Part shown: positions 15,178 through 22,753 of the stretch, one piece after another
Layout: every line of letters starts with the position of its first letter
Numbering within the stretch: the stretch's first letter is position 1
Assembly (NCBI RefSeq): GCF_026410505.1
Contig: NZ_JAPMIU010000006.1
Location: 62,001-126,000, forward strand
Length of the DNA stretch: 64,000 nucleotides
From: Frateuria hangzhouensis
GTDB taxonomy: Bacteria; Pseudomonadota; Gammaproteobacteria; Xanthomonadales; Rhodanobacteraceae
Direction of reading: 5' to 3'
The notes under the pieces: generated by a model
Database searches by the model: none
What the model was told of the DNA's origin: nothing
What the model saw: only the letters and a program-made list of their open reading frames with translations
Program-made: the position numbers and the translations under genes

Positions 15178-15728
15178 GGCTGGAACCGCCCGGCGAGATA
15201 TTCGCGCGCCATGAACAGCGCCGCGATCGAGCGCCCTTCGGTCACGTCGTCACGGCCGACCAGGGTATGCAATTCGGAAAGCTTCCATGGCACCACGTCC
15301 AGCTCCTCGGGTTCGTCGCCTTGCAGGCGTTCGGGGTAAAGATCCTGCGCCAGCACCACGTGCGCCATGTGCGTCATGTAGCCGGGCGAAAGCGACAGGT
15401 TGTGGAGAATCTTCAGCCGGTTCGCGCCGTAGCCGACTTCTTCCTTCAGCTCGCGATTGGCACCCTGCTCGGCGGTTTCGTCCTGGTCGAGCCGGCCCTT
15501 GGGCAGCGAGAGCTCGTAGCGGCCCACGCCGGCGCCGTATTCGCGGATCAGCAGCACGGTGTCGTCGTCGAGCATCGGCACGATGATCACCGCGCCCAGC
15601 CCGCTGGCACGCAACCGCTCGTAGGTGCGGCGCTCGCCGTTGGAAAATTCCAGGTCCAGTTGCTCGACGCGCAGGAAGCGGCTGTCGACGCATTCGCGGG
15701 TGGCGTGGATGATCGGTGGCTTGCGCAT
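15174..15728 (-). CDS. nudE: ADP compounds hydrolase NudE (Nudix)
   Basis: 184 aa. The Nudix box is complete: GRLDQDETAEQGANRELKEE followed by VGY. Flanking sequence (FSNGERRTYERL, VGRYELSLPKG, LSLSPGYMTHMAHVVLA) matches NudE, which hydrolyses ADP-ribose, Ap3A and NADH. Its stop overlaps the cysQ ATG. The nudE-cysQ pairing is common in gammaproteobacteria. Confidence 0.94.
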   Translation of the reverse strand: MRKPPIIHATRECVDSRFLRVEQLDLEFSNGERRTYERLRASGLGAVIIVPMLDDDTVLLIREYGAGVGRYELSLPKGRLDQDETAEQGANRELKEEVGYGANRLKILHNLSLSPGYMTHMAHVVLAQDLYPERLQGDEPEELDVVPWKLSELHTLVGRDDVTEGRSIAALFMAREYLAGRFQP

Positions 15729-15737
15729 CCGGCGATT

Positions 15738-16523
15738 CTAGCCGGATCGAATGTCACGCAGCCGTTCAAGCGCCTGGGCATGGATGGCCGGGACGCCGGC
15801 CAACACGCTGGTGGTGTCGAGCGTGGGCGGCTTTCCATCCAGATCGGTAAAGACGCCGCCGGCCTCGCGCACGATCACCGCCAACGCCGCGATGTCCAGG
15901 ATGTTCACATCCGACTCGATCACCAGGTCCAGCCCGCCACGCGCGAGCAGGTGGTAATGGCAGAAGTCGCCGTAGCCGCGGATCCGGCTGGTGTCGCGGA
16001 TCAGCGCGCCCAGCGCATCCCAGCGCGCGTCGGCGGTCAGCGTCCTGACGTTGCCGATGGAAAGCGACGCCTGCGCCATCGCGCCGGTGGGCGCCACCCG
16101 CACGCGCTCGCCGTCGAGCCAGGCGCCGGCGCCGCGCCGCGCCCACATCGTCTCGCCATAGACCGGTGCGCTGGAGACACCCAGCACCAGCTCCCCGCGG
16201 TCCATCAGCGCGATCTGCGTGGAGAAAAACGGCGTGCCGCGTACGAAGCTCTTGGTGCCGTCGAGCGGGTCGACCAGCCACAGCAAGCCGTCGTGCGCGC
16301 CTTCGAGCCCATACTCCTCGCCGAAGATCGCCGCCTGCGGCAAGGCTTTCGAAAGCACCGCGCGGATCGCCTGTTCGGCCTCGCGGTCGGCGACCGTGAC
16401 CGGCGTGGCATCGGCCTTCCATTCGACCGCCACGCCGCGGGTCCAGTAGTGGCGGATGATCTCCGCGGCGGCGGCGGCGGCCTCGCGTGCGGCGGACAAG
16501 GCAAGCCCGGCGTCGTAGTTCAT
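15738..16523 (-). CDS. hisN: Histidinol-phosphatase, inositol-monophosphatase family (HisN type)
   Basis: 261 aa. Motifs: FGEEYG, LWLVDPLDGTKSFVRGTPFF and the C-terminal DVNILDIAALAVIVREAGG. The SRIRGYGDFCHYHLLARGG segment resembles the R..GD motif that marks HisN-type histidinol-phosphatases within the IMPase superfamily. The likely reaction is L-histidinol phosphate to L-histidinol; related IMPases cannot be excluded without assay. The first codon overlaps the gspN stop by 4 bp. Confidence 0.82.
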   Translation of the reverse strand: MNYDAGLALSAAREAAAAAAEIIRHYWTRGVAVEWKADATPVTVADREAEQAIRAVLSKALPQAAIFGEEYGLEGAHDGLLWLVDPLDGTKSFVRGTPFFSTQIALMDRGELVLGVSSAPVYGETMWARRGAGAWLDGERVRVAPTGAMAQASLSIGNVRTLTADARWDALGALIRDTSRIRGYGDFCHYHLLARGGLDLVIESDVNILDIAALAVIVREAGGVFTDLDGKPPTLDTTSVLAGVPAIHAQALERLRDIRSG

Positions 16524-17302
16524 CGGCTGGCTTCCGGGTCAGGCGCGGCGAGTCCGCCGCGACGATGCAGGTGGATCGCGCCGTCGGCATCGGGCTGTCC
16601 GAGCCGCGCCAGCCAGCGGCGCAGTGCCGGGTCGGCAGTGCGTGGTTGCAGCAGCAGATCCAGACGCCAGCCGAGCGGGCTGGCCTGCCATTGCCCCTGC
16701 ACATGCAGCGGCCCGTCGCCGTCGTCGCGCAAGTGGCCGCGCAGGACACCGCTGGCGCCGTCCAGGTCCATGGCCAGATCACCGAGCGCGACACGTCCAG
16801 CCTGCGTCTGCATGCCGGCGTTGCGCCAGTGCGCCTGGCCTTCGAGTTCGACCGGCCAGTTGCCCTGCAGTAGGGCGCGTTGCAGCGTCACGGTCAGCTC
16901 GCCTTGCGGAGCGCCGAGCGAGGCGTCGAGCACGGACGTCCACGCCGCCAGCGGCACGTCGAGCGTGACATCGCTCCAGGCCGGACGGCCTTGCGCGTCC
17001 CGCTGCAGGTGGCCACGGGCGGTGACCTTCGGTCCGGTGAAATCGAGCTGCAGATCCAGCCGTCCCCACAACGCGCTGCGCGAGAGCTGCCACTGCACCC
17101 GACCCAACAGACGGCCGTCCGGCCCCCGCACGCGATCGGCCGCTCCGTTCCAGGCCAGGCCATGCACGCCTTCGAGCTTCAGCCCGCGCAACCGCTGTTG
17201 TGCGAACGGCGCCACCCAGCGCGCCGGCAGGAACAGCACGAGCAACGCGAGGAGCAGCAACAGGACGGCGAGGGTCAACCAGGCGGCGCGCGATCGTTTC
17301 AC
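16520..17302 (-). CDS. gspN: Type II secretion system protein N (GspN-like)
   Basis: 260 aa. One N-terminal membrane anchor (residues ~8-25, AVLLLLLALLVLFLPARWV) is followed by a periplasmic all-beta domain with VHGLAWNGAADRVRGPDG and LGRVQWQLSRSALWGRLDLQL, typical of T2SN. In type II secretion GspN is an accessory inner-membrane component. No other gsp gene is nearby, so it is an orphan here; other AsmA-like roles are possible. First gene of the gspN-hisN-nudE-cysQ-mazG run. Confidence 0.75.
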   Translation of the reverse strand: MKRSRAAWLTLAVLLLLLALLVLFLPARWVAPFAQQRLRGLKLEGVHGLAWNGAADRVRGPDGRLLGRVQWQLSRSALWGRLDLQLDFTGPKVTARGHLQRDAQGRPAWSDVTLDVPLAAWTSVLDASLGAPQGELTVTLQRALLQGNWPVELEGQAHWRNAGMQTQAGRVALGDLAMDLDGASGVLRGHLRDDGDGPLHVQGQWQASPLGWRLDLLLQPRTADPALRRWLARLGQPDADGAIHLHRRGGLAAPDPEASR

Positions 17303-17641
17303 GTCGATCCTTGGGGAATGCTGCGATCCATTCTACGCAGGCGGCCTGGGTGCCGCCTGTGTGTGACGAGGCCGCGCACCTAATGGCGGAGCTTGCGCTG
17401 GCGGGCGATGCCCTCCCGCCGTTGCGTGAGAGCGGCAAGACGGCATTCATGCTCCCTCCCCTGCTTGCAGGGGAGGGTTGGGGAGGGGTGCTCTTTGGCT
17501 CCGGCCGGGCAACCCCCTCCCAGCCTCCCCCTGCAAGCAGGGGGAGGAGCAACGGGCGATACGCGGCTACAGGAACCGGTGGCAACACGTGCGCAACAGC
17601 GTCAACTTGAGCGTCCATGCCGCAAGGCCGATCATAGCCGG
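17303..17641. other. Non-coding divergent region between gspN and bioA
   Basis: No gene is evident. The main content is a family A inverted repeat (17451-17550). Promoters for both flanking genes should lie here, but no strong -35/-10 pair is obvious. Confidence 0.6.
17451..17550. repeat. Dispersed C/G-run inverted repeat, family A copy 3
   Basis: GCTCCCTCCCCTGCTTGCAG ... CTGCAAGCAGGGGGAGGAGC form a large inverted repeat around GGCTCCGGCCGGGCAACCCC. Closely matches copy 2 at 6957-7058. Confidence 0.82.
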
Positions 17642-19048
17642 ATGGATACCCCCTTCCCCGATGTACCGGCGCTCGCCGGCAACGCCGCGCTGGCCGCGCG
17701 CGACCTAAGGCACGTGTGGCACCCCTGCACGCAGATGCACGACCATGAGCGCATTCCGATGGTGCCGATCGTGCGCGGCGAAGGCGCCTGGTTGATCGAC
17801 GCGGACGGGCGCCGCTACCTGGACGGCATCAGCTCCTGGTGGACCAACATCTTCGGCCACGGAAACCCGCGCCTGGCCGCCGCGCTGGCCGACCAGGCGG
17901 CACGGCTGGAGCACGTGATCTTCGCCGGTTTCACCCACGAACCGGCGATCGCGCTGGCCGAAGAGCTGGTGCGCATCACGCCGCCGGGGCTCGATCGCGT
18001 GTTCTACGCCGACAACGGCTCGGCGGCGGTCGAGGTGGCGCTCAAGATGAGCTTCCACTACTGGCTGAACCAGGGCCACGGCGAGAAGACCCGGTTCATC
18101 GCCCTGAGCGGCAGCTACCACGGCGAGACGCTGGGAGCCTTGTCGGTCAGCGACGTGGCGCTTTACCGAAAGACGTATGCGCCGCTGCTGCTGACGCCGA
18201 TCCTGGCGCCGTCGCCGGATGCTCACGAAGGCGAGCCGGGCGAGTTGCCCGCACACGTGGCGGCGCGCCGGCTCGATGAGCTGCGCAGCATTCTGGAGCG
18301 CCACGCCCACGAAACCTGCGCGGTGATCGTCGAGCCGCTGGTGCAGTGCGCCGGTGGCATGCGCATGTATCACCCGGATTACCTGGCTGGACTGCGGCGG
18401 CTGTGCGACGAGTTCGATGTGCACTTCATCGCCGACGAGATCGCGGTGGGCTTCGGCCGAACCGGCACGCTGTTCGCCTGCGAGCAGGCCGGCGCCGAAC
18501 CAGGGTCGGCGGCAGCCGGCGTGGCGCCGGACTTCATGTGCCTTTCCAAGGGACTGACCGGCGGCACCATGGCGCTGTCGGCCGTGCTCACGACCGAGTC
18601 GGTGTACGCCGCGTTCTACGCCGAGTACAACGCCGGCAAGGCGTTCCTGCACTCGCACAGCTACACCGGCAACCCGCTGGCCTGCCGCGTGGCGCTGGAG
18701 ACGCTTGCGATCTTCCGCGAGGAACCGGTGCTGGAGCGCAACCGCGTGCTGGCCGCGCACCTGGCGCGGCGGCTCGCCCCGCTGCGCGAGCATCCCCACG
18801 TGGCCGACGTGCGCCAGACGGGCATGATCGCCGCCGTCGAGCTGGTGGCCGACAAGCGTACGCGCACGCCGTGGCCTTCGACCGAGCGCCGTGGCATGCG
18901 GGTCTACCTGCATGGGCTGCAGCACGAAGCGCTGCTGCGGCCGCTGGGTAACGTGGTGTATTTCATGCCACCGTACGTGGTCACGACCGACGAGATCGAC
19001 CACCTGGTGGACGTGGCGCTCGCCGGCATCGAGCACGCGGTAGCCTGA
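17642..19048 (+). CDS. bioA: Adenosylmethionine-8-amino-7-oxononanoate aminotransferase BioA
   Basis: 468 aa class III PLP aminotransferase. HVWHPCTQM near the N-terminus and GISSWWTNIFGHGNP (the Trp-rich substrate strip) are hallmarks of BioA. PLP contacts: DNGSAAVEVALKM, SGSYHGETLGALSV, IADEIAVGFGRTG, and the Schiff-base Lys in FMCLSKGLTGG. It converts KAPA to DAPA with S-adenosylmethionine as amino donor in biotin synthesis. No other bio gene is adjacent. Confidence 0.95.
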   Translation: MDTPFPDVPALAGNAALAARDLRHVWHPCTQMHDHERIPMVPIVRGEGAWLIDADGRRYLDGISSWWTNIFGHGNPRLAAALADQAARLEHVIFAGFTHEPAIALAEELVRITPPGLDRVFYADNGSAAVEVALKMSFHYWLNQGHGEKTRFIALSGSYHGETLGALSVSDVALYRKTYAPLLLTPILAPSPDAHEGEPGELPAHVAARRLDELRSILERHAHETCAVIVEPLVQCAGGMRMYHPDYLAGLRRLCDEFDVHFIADEIAVGFGRTGTLFACEQAGAEPGSAAAGVAPDFMCLSKGLTGGTMALSAVLTTESVYAAFYAEYNAGKAFLHSHSYTGNPLACRVALETLAIFREEPVLERNRVLAAHLARRLAPLREHPHVADVRQTGMIAAVELVADKRTRTPWPSTERRGMRVYLHGLQHEALLRPLGNVVYFMPPYVVTTDEIDHLVDVALAGIEHAVA

Positions 19049-19253
19049 ACCCGCCTCGCCCCTGCAGGTAACCTCGAAAAACCCAGCTTTCGGCGACCAC
19101 TGTAGGAGCCCACTTGTGGGCGATGCTTTTTTGGTGCGATCAGGCGTAAGAGCATCGCCCACAGGTGGGCTCCTGCAAAGCATCGCGCGAAAGGAAGTTA
19201 TTCGAGGGTCCCTGTAGGAGCCCTACAAAGCCCGCACGCCGCCAGGATCTTCC
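19049..19253. repeat. Intergenic family B palindrome between bioA and rsmE
   Basis: TAGGAGCCCACTTGTGGGCG (19102-) pairs with the complementary CGCCCACAGGTGGGCTCCT ending near 19173; a partial third piece, CCTGTAGGAGCCCTAC, follows at 19211-19226. Rest of the 205-bp gap: nothing seen. Confidence 0.78.
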
Positions 19254-19988
19254 ATGCGTACCATCCGTATCCACGTCGACGCGCCGCTCTCGCCCGGCAT
19301 CGAGTTGGGGCTGCCTGCCCAGGCCGGCGAGCACGTCACGCGCGTGCTACGTTTGGACGAGGGCGCGCCGCTGGTGCTGTTCCATGACGACGGCCACGAC
19401 TATGCCGCGGTGATCACCCAGGTGGACAAGCGCGAGGTGCGCGTGCGCATCGAGGGCAAGCAGGCGGTCGCCAACGAATCGCCGCTGCCGCTCACGCTCG
19501 CCCAGGGCATCGCGCGTGGCGAGAAGATGGACCTGATCGTGCAGAAGGCCACCGAGCTCGGCGTCGCCTGCATCGTGCCGTTGATCACCGAACGCTCGGA
19601 GGTCCGGCTCGATCCGGCGCGGGCGCAGAAGCGGCTGGTGCACTGGCAGTCGGTGGCCGCCAGCGCCTGCGAACAGAGCGGCCGTGCCCGGCTGCCGACG
19701 ATCCTGCCGGCGCAGCCGCTGGAAGGCTGGCTGGCCGGCCTCGCCCAGGATGGTGCGCAACGCCTGACGCTGTTGCCCGAAGGCAACCGGTCATTGCAGT
19801 CGCTTGCATTCGGACCGGCCGGCGGCCTGTTGGTGGTCGGGCCGGAAGGTGGCCTTGGCGAACGCGACATGGGCCCGCTACTGGCTGCCGGCTTTACCGG
19901 CCTGCGGCTTGGTCCGCGCGTCCTGCGCACGGAAACGGCCGGCCTGGCGGCGCTGGCGGCGTTGCAGGCGTTGTACGGGGATCTCTAA
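19254..19988 (+). CDS. rsmE: 16S rRNA (uracil1498-N3)-methyltransferase RsmE
   Basis: 244 aa. PUA-like N-terminal part (EHVTRVLRLDEGAPLVLFHDDG) and a SPOUT-class knotted C-terminal domain: RGEKMDLIVQKATELGV, ERSEVRLD, SACEQSGRARLP, VVGPEGGLGERD and LGPRVLRTETAGLAAL. All are RsmE signatures. It methylates U1498 in the small ribosomal subunit. Convergent with the end of the pil-chp operon; the stop is 24 bp from the remnant toxin gene. Confidence 0.95.
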   Translation: MRTIRIHVDAPLSPGIELGLPAQAGEHVTRVLRLDEGAPLVLFHDDGHDYAAVITQVDKREVRVRIEGKQAVANESPLPLTLAQGIARGEKMDLIVQKATELGVACIVPLITERSEVRLDPARAQKRLVHWQSVAASACEQSGRARLPTILPAQPLEGWLAGLAQDGAQRLTLLPEGNRSLQSLAFGPAGGLLVVGPEGGLGERDMGPLLAAGFTGLRLGPRVLRTETAGLAALAALQALYGDL

Positions 19989-20012
19989 ACCTGGCGGTCG
20001 AACGCGGACTGC

Positions 20013-20386
20013 TCAGCGACCGCGCAGGAAAGCCGCCTGCTGGAAACGCAGGCCGGCCAGGATCTGCTCCACGCGCGCCGTGGACAGCGCACCGACGGAC
20101 TGACCCAGGCCGCCCTTGCCGACGGCGCTGATCTGCGAGACCACCACCACGCTCTGCTTCGGCAGCCCGCCCTCGCCCGCGTCCAGCAATACGTTGCCGG
20201 GCTCGGCCGCGTGCTTGAGGTTGGACTCAGCGCGCAGACGATCGCCGATTCGATGCGCGAACGGTTGAACACGTTGTCCTGCACCACGACATGCGGATGC
20301 GCCACGCCGGGCATGCTGCCAGGGGCCGGGTCGGGCGCAATCCAATGGATGTCGCCACGCCGGATATTGCGGAAGAGCCGTGCCAT
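20013..20386 (-). pseudogene. MazF/PemK-family toxin gene broken by a one-base frameshift
   Basis: From ATG at 20386 the frame reads MARLFRNIRRGDIHWIAPD, then PHVVVQDNVFNRSRI and IVCAL, a good PemK/MazF start. At ~20222-20232 (minus strand CTGAGTCCAACC) the homologous continuation moves to another frame: NLKHAAEPGNVLLDAGEGG, LPKQSVVVVSQISAV and ARVEQILAGLRFQQ, ending at 20013. Total 374 nt, one short of 125 codons, so a single-base deletion explains it. It is the last gene after chpC on the same strand, and no antitoxin gene lies beside it. A sequencing error is the main alternative. Confidence 0.85.
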
Positions 20387-20420
20387 GACGGCCGACGGCG
20401 GGTCGCCGTCAGCTGGTGAT

Positions 20421-20912
20421 TCAGGCGACGTCAACCTGTTCGTCCAAGCCGAGCAGCTCGGTCAGCTCCGCCTCGATGCCTTCCAGGTCGGGGATAACCG
20501 CGATGTCGTCGCGCACCAGCACCTGCGTCTTGACGCCCGGCGGCAGCGGCGCGCCATCGTGGGTCGGGATGATCAGCTCGGCGTTGAGCGTGGTCAGGCG
20601 CGGGAAGCCCTGGGTGACCACTGCCACGAAAGGCAGCTTGGGATGGTTGCCCAGCGCCTTGAACACGGCCACGCGCACAGCCAAGTCGGCGTCGCCCTCG
20701 GGGGCGCCGGCCAGTTGGGTAAAGGACACCAGCGGCACGCGCCAGCCGCGCCAGGCGATGCGTCCGAGCAGCCACTCGGGTGCGCCTTCGACCGGCTCGG
20801 GCGTGGGCAGCGTGATCACCTCGGCCACGGTGGCATTGGGCAGCAGCAGGCGCAGCTGGCCTACCGGCACCAGGACGCAGCGGATTTCGCGCGGCAGGGG
20901 TTGTTCGCTCAT
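20421..20912 (-). CDS. chpC: CheW-like adaptor of the pilus chemosensory system (ChpC)
   Basis: 163 aa single CheW domain: IRCVLVPVGQLRLLLPNATVAEV at the start, then WLLGRIAWRGWRVPLVSF and a C-terminal TQVLVRDDIAVIPDLEGIEAEL. CheW proteins link receptor and kinase; P. aeruginosa ChpC is the second adaptor, in addition to PilI, in the Pil-Chp system. The ATG overlaps the chpB stop (4 bp), showing translational coupling. Confidence 0.88.
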   Translation of the reverse strand: MSEQPLPREIRCVLVPVGQLRLLLPNATVAEVITLPTPEPVEGAPEWLLGRIAWRGWRVPLVSFTQLAGAPEGDADLAVRVAVFKALGNHPKLPFVAVVTQGFPRLTTLNAELIIPTHDGAPLPPGVKTQVLVRDDIAVIPDLEGIEAELTELLGLDEQVDVA

Positions 20913-22753
20913 GGCTGACCTTCCAGGAATTGCTCGGCCAGGCGCGCCGCCAGTTCGCGTGGCGTGCCGGCATGATGGGACAGGTTCTCGTCCAGGACGC
21001 CGCTGACCATGTCGGCCGCGTGCGCGCCGCCGCTGGCTTCGACCCAGACCTGACCGCCGCGGTCGCGGACAGCCTGGCAACCGGCGAGCGCGTCGGTGGA
21101 GCGGCCGGCGAACACGATGGCCACGACGTCGTGGCCGAAGGCGTTGGCCGCCTGCGTGAAGCTGGCATCGATCGAGGGCACGTGGGCCGCGCCGGCTTCG
21201 ACCGGCTGTAGTTCGATGGCGCCGTCGCGGCGCACGCTGACCTGGCGATCGGATGGCACCACGATCACTTCGCCCGTCCGGGCGCGCAGGCCTGCTTCGG
21301 CCAGCCGCACCGGCAGCGCGCACTGCGAGGCGAAATAGTCGACCAGCCCGTCGGCCGGACGGCCGGCAAGGTGCTGGGTGTGCAGCACGGTGGCCTGCAA
21401 GCCGGTCGGCAACGCCGCCAGAAACTCGCCGACCGAGGCGGTACTCTCGGTGGTGGCGCCCAGCACGACCAGTTTCGGCAGCACGCTGTCCGGGGCCTCG
21501 AGCACCATTTCGTGCACGGGGGCGAATTCCTGCGGCGCGATGGCTTCCTCCATCGACACCAGTTCCAGGCTCAGGCCCGGTAGCACCGGGGATTCGCCAT
21601 CGTCGGCGTCCGGTGCGAGGTAGTCGGCGGCGCTGACTTTCTCGATGCCGAAATCGGCCGGGCTTGCATGCTCGACCGGGGCGGCGTCGCCCTCCGGGGC
21701 GAGGTAGTCGGTGGCGCTGACCTTTTCGATACCGAAATCGGCCGGCGCCCCGCGCTCGGCCGCAGGCGCCGCGGACGCGGCAGCCGGCGCATCGTCGTCG
21801 AGTAGGGTCCAACTGTCGGAGAGACGCGAAGCAACCACCGGTTCGGCTGCCGCGGGGACAGGGGCCGGGGCGGCGTCTTCGCCGATCGGCGCGAGTCCCA
21901 GGTGATCGAGTTGGAAGGACGCGCGTGCCGGCGGCTCGGCCTCTGCGGCGGCAGCACCAGCCATCACGTCCAGCGCCATGGGCGCGTCCGCTTCGGTGAT
22001 CGCAGTCAGTTCGAGCGCAGCCGGCTCGCTTGCTTGCGCATCGAGCGACGGCGCGATCTCTGCCGACAGCGCTTGCTCGACGGGCGCCGCATGCACGGCG
22101 GCCGGCATGGCATCGTCGGCGTCCGGCCCTGGCAGCATGTCCTGCCCGAAGTTGCCGTCGTGCAGGGCGATGCCCTCGCCGGCGGCATAATTGAGGCCCG
22201 AACCGAATTCGTTCTCGTCGACCGGCGCGTCGGAGGCGAGCAGCGCCTCGAGCTCGGCCGCGAGGGTTTCGGAAACCGCGGCCTGGCGGGCTTCCTCGTC
22301 GACTTCCGGCGGAAGCTCGGCGATGGCGGCGACGGACTCATCCGCGGCGATCGCGACCGCCGCCGGGCCTGGCTCGACAGCGGTTTCGGCCGGGACCGGC
22401 GGGCGCGGCGGGTCGGCGTCGCCCATGGCCAGCACCTTCATCGCCAGGTGCCGCGCCCAGCGGGCACGATCCCAGCCTTCCAGCCGGCGGCTGGCCTGGC
22501 CGTCGTTGAAGACCACGCGCGGGCGATCGCCATCGAGGCTCTCGTCCAGGCGATCGAGCGCCTCGTCGTCCTCGTCGTCCAGGTTCACCACCAGCACGTC
22601 CGCATCCACCGAGGACACCAGCTCACGGCTCAAGCCCTTGAGCGGTCCTTCGTGCACGATACGGGCGCCGCGCTCCTGCAGGGCACTGCGCAGTTGCTCA
22701 CCCAGACCTGCGTCGTCGAACAACAGCGCGACTGCCGGTACCGCCTCAGCCAT
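20909..22753 (-). CDS. chpB: ChpB-like CheB-domain protein with a changed catalytic centre
   Basis: 614 aa. Residues ~1-115 form a receiver-like fold without a clear canonical phosphosite (VLVVNLDDEDDEALD). Residues ~120-415 are an Ala/Glu/Asp/Pro-rich linker holding a duplicated motif (PADFGIEKVSATDYLAP and PADFGIEKVSAADYLAP, ~333-383). Residues ~420-612 match the CheB methylesterase domain: KLVVLGATTESTASVGEFLAALP, HTQHLAG, VAIVFAGRSTDALAGCQAV. CheB normally has GAST with the catalytic Ser; here it reads GATT, while the His and Asp regions are present. It overlaps chpA by 8 bp. Either inactive, or a Thr nucleophile. Confidence 0.82.
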   Translation of the reverse strand: MAEAVPAVALLFDDAGLGEQLRSALQERGARIVHEGPLKGLSRELVSSVDADVLVVNLDDEDDEALDRLDESLDGDRPRVVFNDGQASRRLEGWDRARWARHLAMKVLAMGDADPPRPPVPAETAVEPGPAAVAIAADESVAAIAELPPEVDEEARQAAVSETLAAELEALLASDAPVDENEFGSGLNYAAGEGIALHDGNFGQDMLPGPDADDAMPAAVHAAPVEQALSAEIAPSLDAQASEPAALELTAITEADAPMALDVMAGAAAAEAEPPARASFQLDHLGLAPIGEDAAPAPVPAAAEPVVASRLSDSWTLLDDDAPAAASAAPAAERGAPADFGIEKVSATDYLAPEGDAAPVEHASPADFGIEKVSAADYLAPDADDGESPVLPGLSLELVSMEEAIAPQEFAPVHEMVLEAPDSVLPKLVVLGATTESTASVGEFLAALPTGLQATVLHTQHLAGRPADGLVDYFASQCALPVRLAEAGLRARTGEVIVVPSDRQVSVRRDGAIELQPVEAGAAHVPSIDASFTQAANAFGHDVVAIVFAGRSTDALAGCQAVRDRGGQVWVEASGGAHAADMVSGVLDENLSHHAGTPRELAARLAEQFLEGQP

